Source: Nocardiopsis sp. N85 (GTDB lineage: Bacteria > Actinomycetota > Actinomycetes > Streptosporangiales > Streptosporangiaceae). From it: a stretch of 64,000 nt of DNA. Position numbers and translations under genes: made by a program. The stretch spans positions 1 to 64,000 of the forward strand of contig NZ_JARBUT010000010.1 of NCBI RefSeq assembly GCF_028882275.1, read 5' to 3'. This document shows, one piece after another, positions 8,178 through 16,841 of the stretch (its first letter is position 1; each line of letters starts with the position of its first letter). The notes beneath the pieces are model-generated. The model did not search any database. It had not been told where the DNA came from and worked only from the letters and a program-made list of their open reading frames with translations.

Positions 8178-8747
8178 TCAGACGCGCTCCAAGGGCAGGT
8201 GCGGACCCTCGGGGGCCACGGCCTCCACGGCCATCCCCGGTTCGACGACCCCGCCCGCCACCACGATCCCCATGATCCCGGCCCGACGCACGATCCCCCC
8301 GTCCGGGCCGCGCCCCACCACCTTCTTCAACAACCCCGGGGAGAACGCGTCGATCTGCGCGCACGGGTTGCGCAACCCCGTCACCTCCACCCGCGCCCAC
8401 GGCCCCAGACACAGGACCGTCCCCCGGGACAGCCCCAACAGGTCGATACCGCGCGTGGTGACGTTCTCCCCCAGTTCCCCCGGAGCGACCGCGAACCCGG
8501 CGGCGGCCAGTTCCTCCAGCAACTCGGCGTGGATCAGGTGCACCTGGCGCAGGTTGGGCTGCGTCGGGTCCACCGCCACCCGGGACCGGTGCTTGACCCT
8601 CACCCCCAAGTGCGCGTCGCCCTCCACACCCAGCCCGGCCAGCAACCGCACCCGTTCGCGCACCGGCTTGCCGAAGGTGTGCTTCGCGCCGCTGCTCACC
8701 GATTCCACGATCGCGCCCACACGCCCCGCCCTTCGCCGTCCCGACAT
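8178..8747 (-). CDS. MOSC domain-containing protein
   Basis: A 189-residue MOSC protein, the fold of the molybdenum-cofactor sulfurase C terminus and of YiiM. The start matches the family (GAIVESVSSGAKHTFGKPV), followed by GLGVEGDAHLGV, QVHLIHAELLEEL and the diagnostic GENVTTRGIDLLGLSRG (about residues 93-109). The conserved Cys is in TGLRNPCAQID (about 122-132). The fold binds molybdenum cofactor or reduces N-hydroxylated substrates. A TAGGGT hexamer lies 9 nt upstream of the ATG. It stands alone, with a terminator at 8120-8157. Confidence 0.85.
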   Translation of the reverse strand: MSGRRRAGRVGAIVESVSSGAKHTFGKPVRERVRLLAGLGVEGDAHLGVRVKHRSRVAVDPTQPNLRQVHLIHAELLEELAAAGFAVAPGELGENVTTRGIDLLGLSRGTVLCLGPWARVEVTGLRNPCAQIDAFSPGLLKKVVGRGPDGGIVRRAGIMGIVVAGGVVEPGMAVEAVAPEGPHLPLERV

Positions 8748-9176
8748 CCGAACGCCACCCTAGACCCGCCCGGTGTCCCCCCACCGGGCCGACCGTCCCC
8801 CGGGGGAACCCGCCAACGGTCCCGGAGCGGACTTCCACGGTGATGGGGGCCGCCGGCGGGGGGCCGGGCGTGTGCGGTTCCGGCACCCGCCATCGTCCCG
8901 GCGACCGGACGGCGCACCGACATCAGGATCCGGCGGGTGGGCACGGCGGCCCCGCGTCCGCACTGGAGACGGGCACCGACGAACCACCGGAGATGTTCGA
9001 CGTCCCCTCGGCGTCCGTGAGCCCCCACCCCGCAAGGGATCCCTGTGCGATCAGGGGCTCCGGTGCAGGTCACCGGGTTTTCCCCGAGTCCGGACAGCGC
9101 TATGGTTTTCGAACACAGATTCGATTTCTGCGGCGTTCTTCCCCGGGACGCAGCATGGGAGGGGAGGGGTGTCGGC
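8748..9176. other. Divergent region between MOSC gene and dnaE2
   Basis: No gene seen. It contains the SOS box at 9109-9124 and a small hairpin at about 8768-8789 (CCCGGTG/CACCGGG). The reading frame that runs into dnaE2 from 9045 is open but has no DnaE2-like sequence before 9177. Confidence 0.6.
9109..9124 (+). promoter_or_regulatory. LexA SOS box upstream of dnaE2
   Basis: TCGAACACAGATTCGA matches the actinobacterial LexA consensus TCGAAC-N4-GTTCGA in 11 of its 12 fixed positions. It lies 53-68 nt before the dnaE2 start, where a LexA operator is expected, because dnaE2 is a classical member of the mycobacterial and streptomycete SOS regulon. Confidence 0.85.
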
Positions 9177-12100
9177 GTGCACCTGCGGGTCGCCTCGCAC
9201 TACTCGTTGCGGCACGGCACCGCCGCCCCGGCCGCGCTGGTGGCCGCGGCGGCGGCCGCCGGACACACCACGGCGGCCCTGACCGACCACGACACCCTCA
9301 TCGGCGCCACCGAACACATCGCCGCGTGCCGCGAGAGCGGGCTCGGCCCGGTACTGGGCGCCGACCTCGCGTTGGCGGTGCCCGGCGGAGGACGGGCCAC
9401 CGTGCTCGCCCGCGGCGGCACCGGGTGGACCGGACTGTGCCGCCTGGTCACCGCCGCCCACCACGGCCCCGCCCCCGCCGCCATCACCCCCACCATGGCG
9501 GGCGAACACCCCGACGGCCTGGTGGTGCTCCTGGGACCGGACTCCGACGTGGGCCGCGCCCTCGCGCACCGCGCCCCCACCCGCGCCCGCACCGCCCTGG
9601 ACGCCTGGACCGCGACCGGCGCCGAGATCGCCCTGGCCGTCCACGACCACGGCGCTCCGGGACAGCGGCAGACCGCCCGTGCCCTGCTGCGCCTGGGCGA
9701 TGAGACCCGGACCCTGGTGGTGGCCGCCAACGCCGTCCGCTACCCCACCCCCGACGGCGCCCCGCTCGCGGCCGCCCTGGACCGCATCCGCCGCCACGCC
9801 CCCGGAACCCCCGACCTGGAGCCGGAGACCGGCCGCGCCCACCTGTCCACCCCCGACGAGCTGCACGAGAGGGCGGTGGAGGTCTGCGCCGGCGACACCG
9901 CCCGGGCCCGCCGTCTCATCGCCCACACGAAGGCCGTGACCACCTCCTGTGTCCTGGACCCGGCCGCCGACCTCGGTATGGGACGGGCCCACCTGCCCCG
10001 GCGGGCCGACGCCCGCGCCGAACTGCGGGCCCGCGTCGCCGACGGCGCCGCCCGCCTGGGCCTGGACCGCTCCCCCCGCGCCCGGGAACGCGCCGCCTAC
10101 GAACTGTCCGTCATCGACCGGCTCGGGTACTGGTCCTACTTCGTCTCGGTGGACGACGCCGCCCGCGCCATCGGGGAGAAGGGGATCCGGTGCGCGGCCC
10201 GCGGGTCGGCCGTGGGGTCCCTCATCGTGCACCTGTTGGGGATCAGCCCCGTGAACCCCCTGGAGCACGACCTGCTGTTCGAGCGGTTCCTCACCCCGTC
10301 CCGCGCCGCACTACCGGACATCGACCTGGACGTCGAATCCCACCGCAGGTCGCAGGCCTACGACGCGGTGCTGGCCTCCCACCCGGGCCCGGCCGGGGCG
10401 GTGGCGATGGTGGACACCTACCGCGCCCGCTCCGCCCTGCGCGACGCCGGGACGGCCCTGTCGATGCCCGCCGCGGAGGTCGACCTCATCGCCTCGACCA
10501 TCCCCCCTGTGCGCGCCGACAGGATCCGGCGGACCGTCGCCGAACTGCCCGAGCTGCGCACCGTCCGGGGTATCACCGGCCCCCTGGTCGCATCGCTCTA
10601 CGATCTGGCCGAACGTCTCGCCGGACTGCCCCGGCACCTGGCGATGCACCCCTGCGGGCTCGTCCTGGGCGGTGCGGACCTCGCCGATCGGGTGCCCTCC
10701 CAGCCCTCCCGCGCCGGTCACCCCCTCCTCCAGGCCGACAAGCACCACGTCGAGGCCTGGGGCCTGCTCAAACTCGACGTGCTGGGGGTGCGCACACAGT
10801 CCGCGATCGGCCACGCCCTGGACCAGATCCAGGCCACCACCGGCACCGCCCCGGACCTGGACGCCATCCCCGACGACGACCCGGCCACCCTGCGCCTGCT
10901 CGCCACCTCCACCACCCTCGGCTGCTTCCAGGTCGAGTCGGGCGGCCAGCGGGAACTGCTGTCACGCCTGCGCCCCCGGAACACGGCCGACCTCATCGCC
11001 GACATCAGCCTGTTCCGCCCCGGCCCGGTGGGGGTGGACATGGTGGGCGCCTACCTGGACGGCCGTGCGGGCCGCCCCCGCCCCGCGCCCCATCCCGACC
11101 TGGACCCCGTCCTGGCCGAGACCGGCGGCGCCGTCCTCTACCACGAACAACTCCTGCGGGTACTGGACGTGTTCACCGGGTGCGGGCTGGACACCGCCGA
11201 GGCGATGCGCCGCGCCCTGTCCACTCCCCCGGGCCTGGAACAGGTACGGCAGCAGTTCCACGCGGCGGCCGCCGAACGCCACCGTCCGCCAGAGGCCACC
11301 GCGCGGGTATGGGAGATCGTCGACGGCTTCCGGTCCTACGGGTTCTGCCGCGCGCACGCCGCGGCGTTCGCGATCCCGGCCCTCCAGACGACCTGGCTCA
11401 AAGCCCATCACCCCGCCGCGTTCTTCGCCGGGCTGCTCACCCACCACCCGGGCATGTACCCGCGGCGCACCTTGATCGCCGAGGCCCGCCGGATGGGCGT
11501 GCGCGTCCTGCCCCTGGACCTGCACGCCTCCGGAACCGCCTGGCGGGTGGAACGGGTCGGCGACCTGGTGTGGGGCGTGCGCCCCCCGCTCGGCGACGTC
11601 GGATCCCTGATCGACGCCGACCTCGACCGGATCCTCACCGAGCGCCCCTACACCGACCTGCGCGACGTCATCACCCGCACCCGCCTTCCCGTACGGGCCC
11701 TGGACGACCTGATCACGGTCGGCGCCCTGGACGATCTGTGCGGGGTGGGGGTCCCCGGCGGGCCCGGGCGGCGCGACGTCCTGTCGCACGCCCACACCCT
11801 GATCCGCGCCCGCGGCCGCACCACCACCGCGGGGGAAGGCCAGTTGGCCTTGGGCGCCGCCCCCGCCCCCATCCCGCGGGGACGGGCCGATCCGCCGAGC
11901 CACGCCGATCGGCTCACCGAGGAGGCCCGTGTCCTGGGGTACGAGATCAGCGGTCACCTGCTGGACGCGCACGTGGAGCGGCTCGGCGCCCTCGCCGCCT
12001 CCCCCGGCGGGCTGGTGCACGCCCGCGACCTGCACCGCTGCCCCGACGGCTCCCGGGTGACCGTGGCCGGGAGCCGGATCGGCTACCAGACCCCGCCCAC

Positions 12101-12305
12101 CCGCAGCGGCCGCCGGGTCGTGTTCTTCTCCGTGGAGGACCGCACCGGCCTGGTCGAGTGCGCGATGTTCGCCGACACCGCCGTCCACGCCGCCCACGTG
12201 CTGGCGTCGGAGAAGCCGGTGGCCGTGCGCGGGCGGGTGCGCCGCTCCGCGCCCGGAGCGCTGCCCACGCTCACCGTGACCGGGGTGCGCCCCCTGTCCG
12301 GGTGA
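9177..12305 (+). CDS. dnaE2: Error-prone DNA polymerase III alpha subunit DnaE2 (ImuC)
   Basis: A C-family polymerase of 1042 residues, the normal length for DnaE2. The PHP domain begins at once (VHLRVASHYSLRHG, then ALTDHDTL). The palm shows LPDIDLDVESHRRSQ (about residues 379-393), carrying catalytic Asp residues. Further motifs are DISLFRPGPVGVDMV, GAVLYHEQLLRVLDVF and the DnaE2-typical FCRAHAAAFAIPALQTTWLK. The C terminus has the OB fold (VTVAGSRIGYQT). It performs translesion synthesis after DNA damage, normally with ImuA/ImuB. The GTG at 9177 is chosen because GGAGGGG precedes it and the PHP domain starts there. It is SOS-controlled and stands alone: no imuA or imuB in the window. Confidence 0.95.
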   Translation: MHLRVASHYSLRHGTAAPAALVAAAAAAGHTTAALTDHDTLIGATEHIAACRESGLGPVLGADLALAVPGGGRATVLARGGTGWTGLCRLVTAAHHGPAPAAITPTMAGEHPDGLVVLLGPDSDVGRALAHRAPTRARTALDAWTATGAEIALAVHDHGAPGQRQTARALLRLGDETRTLVVAANAVRYPTPDGAPLAAALDRIRRHAPGTPDLEPETGRAHLSTPDELHERAVEVCAGDTARARRLIAHTKAVTTSCVLDPAADLGMGRAHLPRRADARAELRARVADGAARLGLDRSPRARERAAYELSVIDRLGYWSYFVSVDDAARAIGEKGIRCAARGSAVGSLIVHLLGISPVNPLEHDLLFERFLTPSRAALPDIDLDVESHRRSQAYDAVLASHPGPAGAVAMVDTYRARSALRDAGTALSMPAAEVDLIASTIPPVRADRIRRTVAELPELRTVRGITGPLVASLYDLAERLAGLPRHLAMHPCGLVLGGADLADRVPSQPSRAGHPLLQADKHHVEAWGLLKLDVLGVRTQSAIGHALDQIQATTGTAPDLDAIPDDDPATLRLLATSTTLGCFQVESGGQRELLSRLRPRNTADLIADISLFRPGPVGVDMVGAYLDGRAGRPRPAPHPDLDPVLAETGGAVLYHEQLLRVLDVFTGCGLDTAEAMRRALSTPPGLEQVRQQFHAAAAERHRPPEATARVWEIVDGFRSYGFCRAHAAAFAIPALQTTWLKAHHPAAFFAGLLTHHPGMYPRRTLIAEARRMGVRVLPLDLHASGTAWRVERVGDLVWGVRPPLGDVGSLIDADLDRILTERPYTDLRDVITRTRLPVRALDDLITVGALDDLCGVGVPGGPGRRDVLSHAHTLIRARGRTTTAGEGQLALGAAPAPIPRGRADPPSHADRLTEEARVLGYEISGHLLDAHVERLGALAASPGGLVHARDLHRCPDGSRVTVAGSRIGYQTPPTRSGRRVVFFSVEDRTGLVECAMFADTAVHAAHVLASEKPVAVRGRVRRSAPGALPTLTVTGVRPLSG

Positions 12306-12390
12306 TCCCGAACGGCCCTCGCGCCCGGCGGCGCAGGCCGGACGGCGGTCACGGTCCGGTCGGTGTCCGGGAGGACCCCGTCCCGGGATC

Positions 12391-12418
12391 GTCCGCTCGG
12401 CGCCGGCCCCGAGCGGAC
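12391..12418. terminator. Terminator between dnaE2 and arsC
   Basis: Perfect 10-bp arms (GTCCGCTCGG and its complement) flank an 8-nt loop. It lies between the convergent dnaE2 and arsenate-reductase genes. Confidence 0.7.
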
Positions 12419-12429
12419 CCGGGGCGGGC

Positions 12430-12837
12430 TCAGACGGTGACGCCCAGTTCCTCCAGGAGCGTGCGGACGCGCTTCTCGATGTCGTCCCGGATCGGGCGGA
12501 CCGCGTCCACACCCTGCCCGGCGGGGTCGGTCAGGGTCCAGTCCAGGTAGCGCTTGCCGGGGAAGACCGGGCACACGTCACCGCAGCCCATGGTGATGCA
12601 CACGTCGGAGGCCTCGACGGCGTCGATGGTGAGGATCTTGGGCTTCTGGTCGGTGATGTCGATGCCCACCTCCTTCATGGCCTCGACCACGGCGGGGTTG
12701 ACGGTCTCGGCCGGGGCCGAACCCGCCGAGCGCACCTCCACGCGGTCGCCGGCCAGATGCCGAAGCCAGGCGGCGGCCATCTGGGAGCGGCCCGCGTTGT
12801 GAACGCAGACGAAGAGCACGGACGGGGTGTCGGCCAT
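12430..12837 (-). CDS. arsC: Arsenate reductase, LMW-phosphatase (thioredoxin) type
   Basis: A 135-residue protein of the low-molecular-weight tyrosine phosphatase fold. The P-loop VCVHNAGRSQMAA (Cys-x5-Arg, about residues 10-22) holds the nucleophile. The second redox region TMGCGDVCPVFPGKRYLDW carries the two Cys residues used in the intramolecular disulfide cascade of thioredoxin- or mycothiol-linked arsenate reductases. It reduces arsenate to arsenite in the cytosol. AAGGTGGA precedes the ATG. It lies 280 bp downstream of a second arsC on the same strand, and two tandem ArsR-type operators are placed ahead of it, so it probably has its own promoter. Confidence 0.93.
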   Translation of the reverse strand: MADTPSVLFVCVHNAGRSQMAAAWLRHLAGDRVEVRSAGSAPAETVNPAVVEAMKEVGIDITDQKPKILTIDAVEASDVCITMGCGDVCPVFPGKRYLDWTLTDPAGQGVDAVRPIRDDIEKRVRTLLEELGVTV

Positions 12838-12925
12838 GGGGGTTCCACCTTCTCTTACGGGTCCGACCCGGTCGTCGGTCCGGGGCGGCGAACGATTCGC
12901 ATCAGCCTCGAATGATATGGCATCA

Positions 12926-12957
12926 TCAGTGGGCGCTGACATCAGTGAATGCTGATC
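12926..12957 (-). promoter_or_regulatory. Tandem ArsR operators ahead of arsC
   Basis: Two abutting 16-bp sites, ATCAGTGGGCGCTGAC (12926-12941) and ATCAGTGAATGCTGAT (12942-12957), share ATCAGTG-N3-GCTGA. They closely resemble the site over the arsR promoter (CTCAGTGATCATTGAG on the - strand, 14442-14457). Placed about 90-120 nt before the arsC start, they suggest co-regulation by the ArsR fusion protein. Confidence 0.65.
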
Positions 12958-13068
12958 TGATCGGGGTGTCGGGCGACCCGCCGTGGATCCGGGAACGCGC
13001 CGAACGCACCCGTCCGACCATCCACGCGCCCCGCCCGGGGCCGGTGTACGTGTCGCCGGCCCTTTCCC

Positions 13069-13112
13069 GGGCGGGGGTCCGTCCGGCCCGGGAGCCGGAC
13101 GGACCCCCGCCC
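13069..13112 (-). terminator. Terminator after the second arsC
   Basis: Perfect 18-bp arms (GGGCGGGGGTCCGTCCGG and its complement) flank CCCGGGAG, immediately after the stop of the gene at 13117-13761. Confidence 0.75.
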
Positions 13113-13116
13113 TGTT

Positions 13117-13761
13117 TCAGACGGTGATCTCCAACTCGGCCAGCAGGGCGCGGACCCGCTCCTCGATGTCGTCACGGATCGGCCGCACGGCGGCCAGGTC
13201 CCGGCCGTCGGGGTCGTCCAGGGTCCACTCCTCGTAACGCTTGCCCGGGAAGATGGGGCAGGCGTCCCCGCAGCCCATGCTGACCACCACGTCGGCGGCG
13301 CGCACCACCTCATCCGTCCACGGCTTGGGGAACTCGGTGGAGATGTCGATGCCGACCTCGTTCATGGCCGCCACCGCGGCCGGGTTGACCTCCCTGCCCG
13401 GCTCGGACCCACCCGACCAGGCGATGGCCCGGTCCCCGGTCAGGTGCCGGAAGAAGCCCATGGCCATCTGGCTGCGCCCGGCGTTGTGCGTGCACAGGAA
13501 CAGCACGACCGGACGACCGTCGTTCACCTTGTTCTCGACCCGCGCCAGCGCGCCCAGCCGCTGGCGGGCGAACCGCTCGGCCAGCAGGGGCAGGAACTGG
13601 GCGATGGTGGCCCGGGCGGCGAACTGGTCGTAGCTGGAGTGCAGGAACCGTTCGATGGTCTCGGTGTTGAACACCCCGGCGAACTCTTCGGCGAGCCTGC
13701 GTGAGGCCACTCCCAGGGCGTACTGCTGGTCGACGGTGAACTGGCGGGGCTGGGCGGTCAT
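13117..13761 (-). CDS. arsC: Arsenate reductase with N-terminal three-helix domain
   Basis: A 214-residue protein. Residues 1-80 form a helical extension (QYALGVASRRLAEEFAGVF, then FLHSSYDQFAARATIAQFLP), a feature of many actinobacterial ArsC and phosphatase proteins. Residues about 82-214 repeat the LMW-phosphatase fold, with P-loop FLCTHNAGRSQMAM and redox region SMGCGDACPIFPGKRYEEW. It is about 60 % alike to the neighbouring ArsC in this domain by eye, so the pair looks like paralogues. The ATG overlaps the stop of the ArsR fusion gene by four bases (ATGA), so the two are translationally coupled. The function, arsenate reduction, is inferred from the family. Confidence 0.9.
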   Translation of the reverse strand: MTAQPRQFTVDQQYALGVASRRLAEEFAGVFNTETIERFLHSSYDQFAARATIAQFLPLLAERFARQRLGALARVENKVNDGRPVVLFLCTHNAGRSQMAMGFFRHLTGDRAIAWSGGSEPGREVNPAAVAAMNEVGIDISTEFPKPWTDEVVRAADVVVSMGCGDACPIFPGKRYEEWTLDDPDGRDLAAVRPIRDDIEERVRALLAELEITV

Positions 13762-14438
13762 GGTGTTCCTTCCGGGTGGACGGCGGGGGCGAGCCGCTCG
13801 ACGCGGTCGCTGATCTGGGAGAAGGCGTCGTCGAAGGCCGCCTCGGTGCCGGCCCGCACGGGGTCGGGGACCGACCAGTGCAGGCGGGCGCGGGTGCGGG
13901 GCAGCTCCTCATGGGCGCTGTCGCAGACCGCCACGACCAGGTCGTCCTGACGCAGCACGTCCTGGACGTGGGCGGTGTTCTCGGCCTTCAGGTGCAGGCC
14001 GTGGCGGTGGGCGACGGCGACGGCGCCCTCGTGCACGCGCTCACCGGGACGGGTCCCGGCCGAGACCGCGGGCACCGGGCTGCGGTGCCGCCACAGGGCG
14101 GCGGCCAACTGGGAACGGGCCGAGTTGCGGGTGCACACGAACACCACACGCGGGGCGCGCAACAGAGAGGTCGGGACCAGGGCCCCGAACGCCTCGGGCA
14201 GCAGGCGGATGTAGACGCGGCGGTGGTCGGCCTCGGAACGGGTACGGGTGGTGAGCCCGGCCTCGGCCAGGACCCGCAGGTGGTGGGCGATGAGGTTGGA
14301 ACGCATCCCCAACCGTTCGCCCAGCTCCGAAGGCGAGGCGTCCCCGGTGCACAGGGCGTCGGTGATGGCCAGGCGGGCGGGATCGGCCAGGGCGGCGTGG
14401 AGCGCGGCCCTCCGCTCCAAAGAAAACTCAGCGTTCAT
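13758..14438 (-). CDS. ArsR repressor fused to LMW-phosphatase/ArsC-like domain
   Basis: A 226-residue fusion. Residues about 8-85 are an ArsR winged helix (ALADPARLAITDALCTGDAS, then NLIAHHLRVLAEAGL). Residues about 98-220 are a phosphatase-like domain with P-loop FVCTRNSARSQLAA. The loop that carries the resolving cysteines in the two neighbouring ArsC proteins is missing here; only a single Cys in VVAVCDSAHEEL remains. It is likely an arsenic-sensing repressor of the cluster, with the phosphatase domain perhaps sensory or catalytic. The ATG at 14438 is used rather than TTG 14474, because the operator and a -10-like GATCAT (7 nt upstream) lie between them. It is coupled to the downstream arsC. 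Confidence 0.88.
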   Translation of the reverse strand: MNAEFSLERRAALHAALADPARLAITDALCTGDASPSELGERLGMRSNLIAHHLRVLAEAGLTTRTRSEADHRRVYIRLLPEAFGALVPTSLLRAPRVVFVCTRNSARSQLAAALWRHRSPVPAVSAGTRPGERVHEGAVAVAHRHGLHLKAENTAHVQDVLRQDDLVVAVCDSAHEELPRTRARLHWSVPDPVRAGTEAAFDDAFSQISDRVERLAPAVHPEGTP

Positions 14439-14441
14439 TGA

Positions 14442-14457
14442 CTCAATGATCACTGAG
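14442..14457 (-). promoter_or_regulatory. ArsR operator over the arsR promoter
   Basis: CTCAATGATCACTGAG on the + strand is an imperfect palindrome 4 nt upstream of the arsR start and covers a candidate -10. It shares TCAGTGA-N4-TGA with one of the tandem sites ahead of arsC. Confidence 0.7.
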
Positions 14458-14573
14458 TAAAATCGGGTGGTCAACCGCCTTCACCGCGAATACCTCCCGT
14501 GTTCACGCACGGGTCACTTCGACCCGCCGACGCGAACGACCCGAAGAGACCCACACCCCCCCGACCCACCTCA

Positions 14574-15203
14574 TCACGGGAACCGCCAAGCCCCCCGCCA
14601 CGGACCGGCCTGAGCGGACCAGACCACCACGGCACCCGCCACCAGGGCCGCCTGATAGGGACGGACGGCAACGCCCTCGGCCAGGACCTCCAACGGCGAG
14701 GTGTCGCGCAACCGGACGTGGGCGGTGGAGCACAACCCCGCCTGAGCCGCCAACGGATCGGCGTCCGCGCGCACGGACAACAGGTGCGCCCACCGGGCCG
14801 CGTCCGGCGCCCCGGGCAGGGGTTCGCGCCAGGCCCGGTACAGGACCACCCCGCCATGAGCGGGCGCCACCTCGGCCCACACCCCGCTCAACGGCCCCGG
14901 ATCGGGGGCATCGGCCGGACCACGGGGAGCGAACCGGTAGAACGGCCCCGGGGCCCGCTCCACGTGAGGGACCCGCGCCAGATCGGCCAGACCGTCCGGG
15001 TCCAGGGTGGGCGCCAGCAGAGCGCGTTCGGCCCCGGTCAGACCGATGCCCTCATAGGCCAGGGTCAGCACCAACGCGGATTCGGCCAGGTAGGGCTCAC
15101 CGCAGGCGTAATGGGTGCGCACCGTCTCCAACAGATCGTCACCGACCCGCCCCGCCAACCGGGCGCACAGGTCGGTGATCGCCGCGTAGGTCGCCGTGTC
15201 CAC
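14574..15203 (-). CDS. Uncharacterised actinobacterial protein
   Basis: A 209-residue protein whose family I do not recognise. It is mostly helical in the first 90 residues (TYAAITDLCARLAGRVGDDL, then ESALVLTLAYEGIGL). Its second half is hydrophobic and Trp-containing and includes LYRAWREPLPGAPDAARWAH. The end is VVVWSAQAGPWRGAWRFP. No signal peptide or membrane helix is clear. The GTG start is supported by a TAGGGT hexamer exactly 6 nt upstream, which suggests a leaderless transcript. Base composition is like its neighbours. Confidence 0.65.
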   Translation of the reverse strand: MDTATYAAITDLCARLAGRVGDDLLETVRTHYACGEPYLAESALVLTLAYEGIGLTGAERALLAPTLDPDGLADLARVPHVERAPGPFYRFAPRGPADAPDPGPLSGVWAEVAPAHGGVVLYRAWREPLPGAPDAARWAHLLSVRADADPLAAQAGLCSTAHVRLRDTSPLEVLAEGVAVRPYQAALVAGAVVVWSAQAGPWRGAWRFP

Positions 15204-15606
15204 CGCCGCACCCTACCGGCCCCGAGGAACCGGGCGACGGCGGCGACCGAGCCACCGAGGAGTACCCGTTCGCGACCGCCCTGTTCGACGACCGGGGCCC
15301 GCACTACCGTGGGGGATCGCCGATCGATGAGCAGTGGATGCTCACCGCCGCGACTTCGACCCGCTCCAGAGCGAGAACGTGTCCGTGCGCGTGGGCAGCG
15401 ACGACTCGGCGAAGGACGGATACCGCGCTGCCCGATCGCCCCGAGCACGGTCGGTTCCGCGGGCATCACCCCCACACCGGTGTTCCAGCGCCGGCACACC
15501 AGGCGGCCCCGACCGGCGGGACGTCGCCTCCACCGCAGCCCACGAACCCCGGCGCCGGCGAAAAAAAGGGGAGTGGCGGAGCACGCACGATGGCATACTC
15601 AGGCCG
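15204..15606. other. Intergenic region between two divergent genes
   Basis: No gene recognised. Promoter hexamers lie at both ends: TAGGGT (reverse strand, 15210-15215) and CATACT (15594-15599). An A7 run lies at about 15561-15567. Confidence 0.5.
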
Positions 15607-16332
15607 ATGGAAACCACCCTGGAACTGCGCTTCGCGCCAGAACTACGGTTCTTTCTGGCCCCGCGCCACCGGAACGGAACCCTGCACGCGCGCGCCGACT
15701 CCACCTCCACCCTGGCCCACCTGGTCCAGTCGCACGGCGTGCCCATGACCGAGGTCGGCACCCTGCTCCTGGACGGCCTGCCCGTGTCGCCCGGCACCAT
15801 CCCCGCTCCCGGACAGACCGTGGACGTCGCTCCCCCGGACCCGCCCCAGGCCGTCCCCTTCCCCTTGCGCTTCCTGCTGGACGTGCACCTGGGCACCCTG
15901 GCCCGGCGACTGCGCCTGCTGGGCCTGGACACCGCCTACGACAACGACCGTGACGATCCCTCGCTGTTCCGGCAGGCCAACGCCGAGGAGCGGGTGCTGC
16001 TCACCCGTGACCGCGGACTGCTCAGCCGCACGGGCCTGCGCGCAGGCGCCCACGTCCGGCACACCCGCCCCGACGACCAACTGCGCGAGGTGCTGCACGG
16101 GTTCGCACCGGACCTGGACCCCTGGACGCGCTGTCCGGCCTGCAACGGCGTGCTGGTCCACGCCGAGAAACAACAGGTCACCGGCGACCTGGAGGCGGGC
16201 ACACGCGCCGCCTACGACGCGTTCGCCCGCTGCCCGGACTGCGATCGGGTGTACTGGCCCGGGGCCCACCACTCCCACCTGGCCCAGATCGTGCGCCTGG
16301 CGCAGGAGACGGTCTGCGCCCACCGGCCCTGA
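15607..16332 (+). CDS. Mut7-C RNase domain protein with ubiquitin-like N terminus
   Basis: A 241-residue protein with the Mut7-C_ub plus Mut7-C layout. Residues 1-80 are a beta-grasp (ubiquitin-like) domain ending in PGQTVDVAPP. Residues about 85-235 are the Mut7-C PIN-like nuclease: FLLDVHLGTLARRLRLLGLD, then ERVLLTRDRGLLSR with the acidic and Arg residues of the family. A zinc ribbon follows (RCPACNGVLV and RCPDCDRVYWPGAHHSHL). The family is thought to cleave or process RNA; substrates are unknown. The ATG at 15607 sits 7 nt after the -10-like CATACT, so the transcript is probably leaderless. Confidence 0.88.
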   Translation: METTLELRFAPELRFFLAPRHRNGTLHARADSTSTLAHLVQSHGVPMTEVGTLLLDGLPVSPGTIPAPGQTVDVAPPDPPQAVPFPLRFLLDVHLGTLARRLRLLGLDTAYDNDRDDPSLFRQANAEERVLLTRDRGLLSRTGLRAGAHVRHTRPDDQLREVLHGFAPDLDPWTRCPACNGVLVHAEKQQVTGDLEAGTRAAYDAFARCPDCDRVYWPGAHHSHLAQIVRLAQETVCAHRP

Positions 16333-16841
16333 ACCCATCCCGCCGCCCGGGAGAACACCGTCCAGCAGATCGCCGACCTGTTCAAAGTGCCCCGTTCGAC
16401 CCCCGGTCACGGTGTGCGCGTTCACCACCCCTGGTCGAAGAGGACCGACGGTGACCTCACAGGACACGTTCTCGGTACTCGACTCCGAAGAGGTGACCAC
16501 GACCGAACCGGCACAGCGGCTCCTGCCCGGCGCCCGGACGTTCCCCCGGATAATGGGCATCTCCGAGGACCAGGCCCGGCCTCCCTCCCGGCCGGGCAGC
16601 GCGCCCCCCGCATCCGCACGGCCTCGCCGACCTGATCCCCGGACCAGCGGTGCGCACCTGCGCACCGCGCCGGCCCGTGCTCCAGGCCCCGCACCGGTCA
16701 TCGCCCAGGCGCCGGGGCACCACGACAAGACCACCACCCGGGTCGTTGCCCAGTCCGGGGGGAACCGGGAACCGCTACGCCCCCGGCGACCGCTCACCGT
16801 GATCGCGGTGGCGGAAGCCACGGAGAACACGGATCACTCGA
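16333..16841. other. Gap after Mut7-C gene, no gene seen
   Basis: About 500 bp between convergent genes. Frames are open but without family-like sequence or plausible starts, and I see no strong terminator hairpin. Confidence 0.45.
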
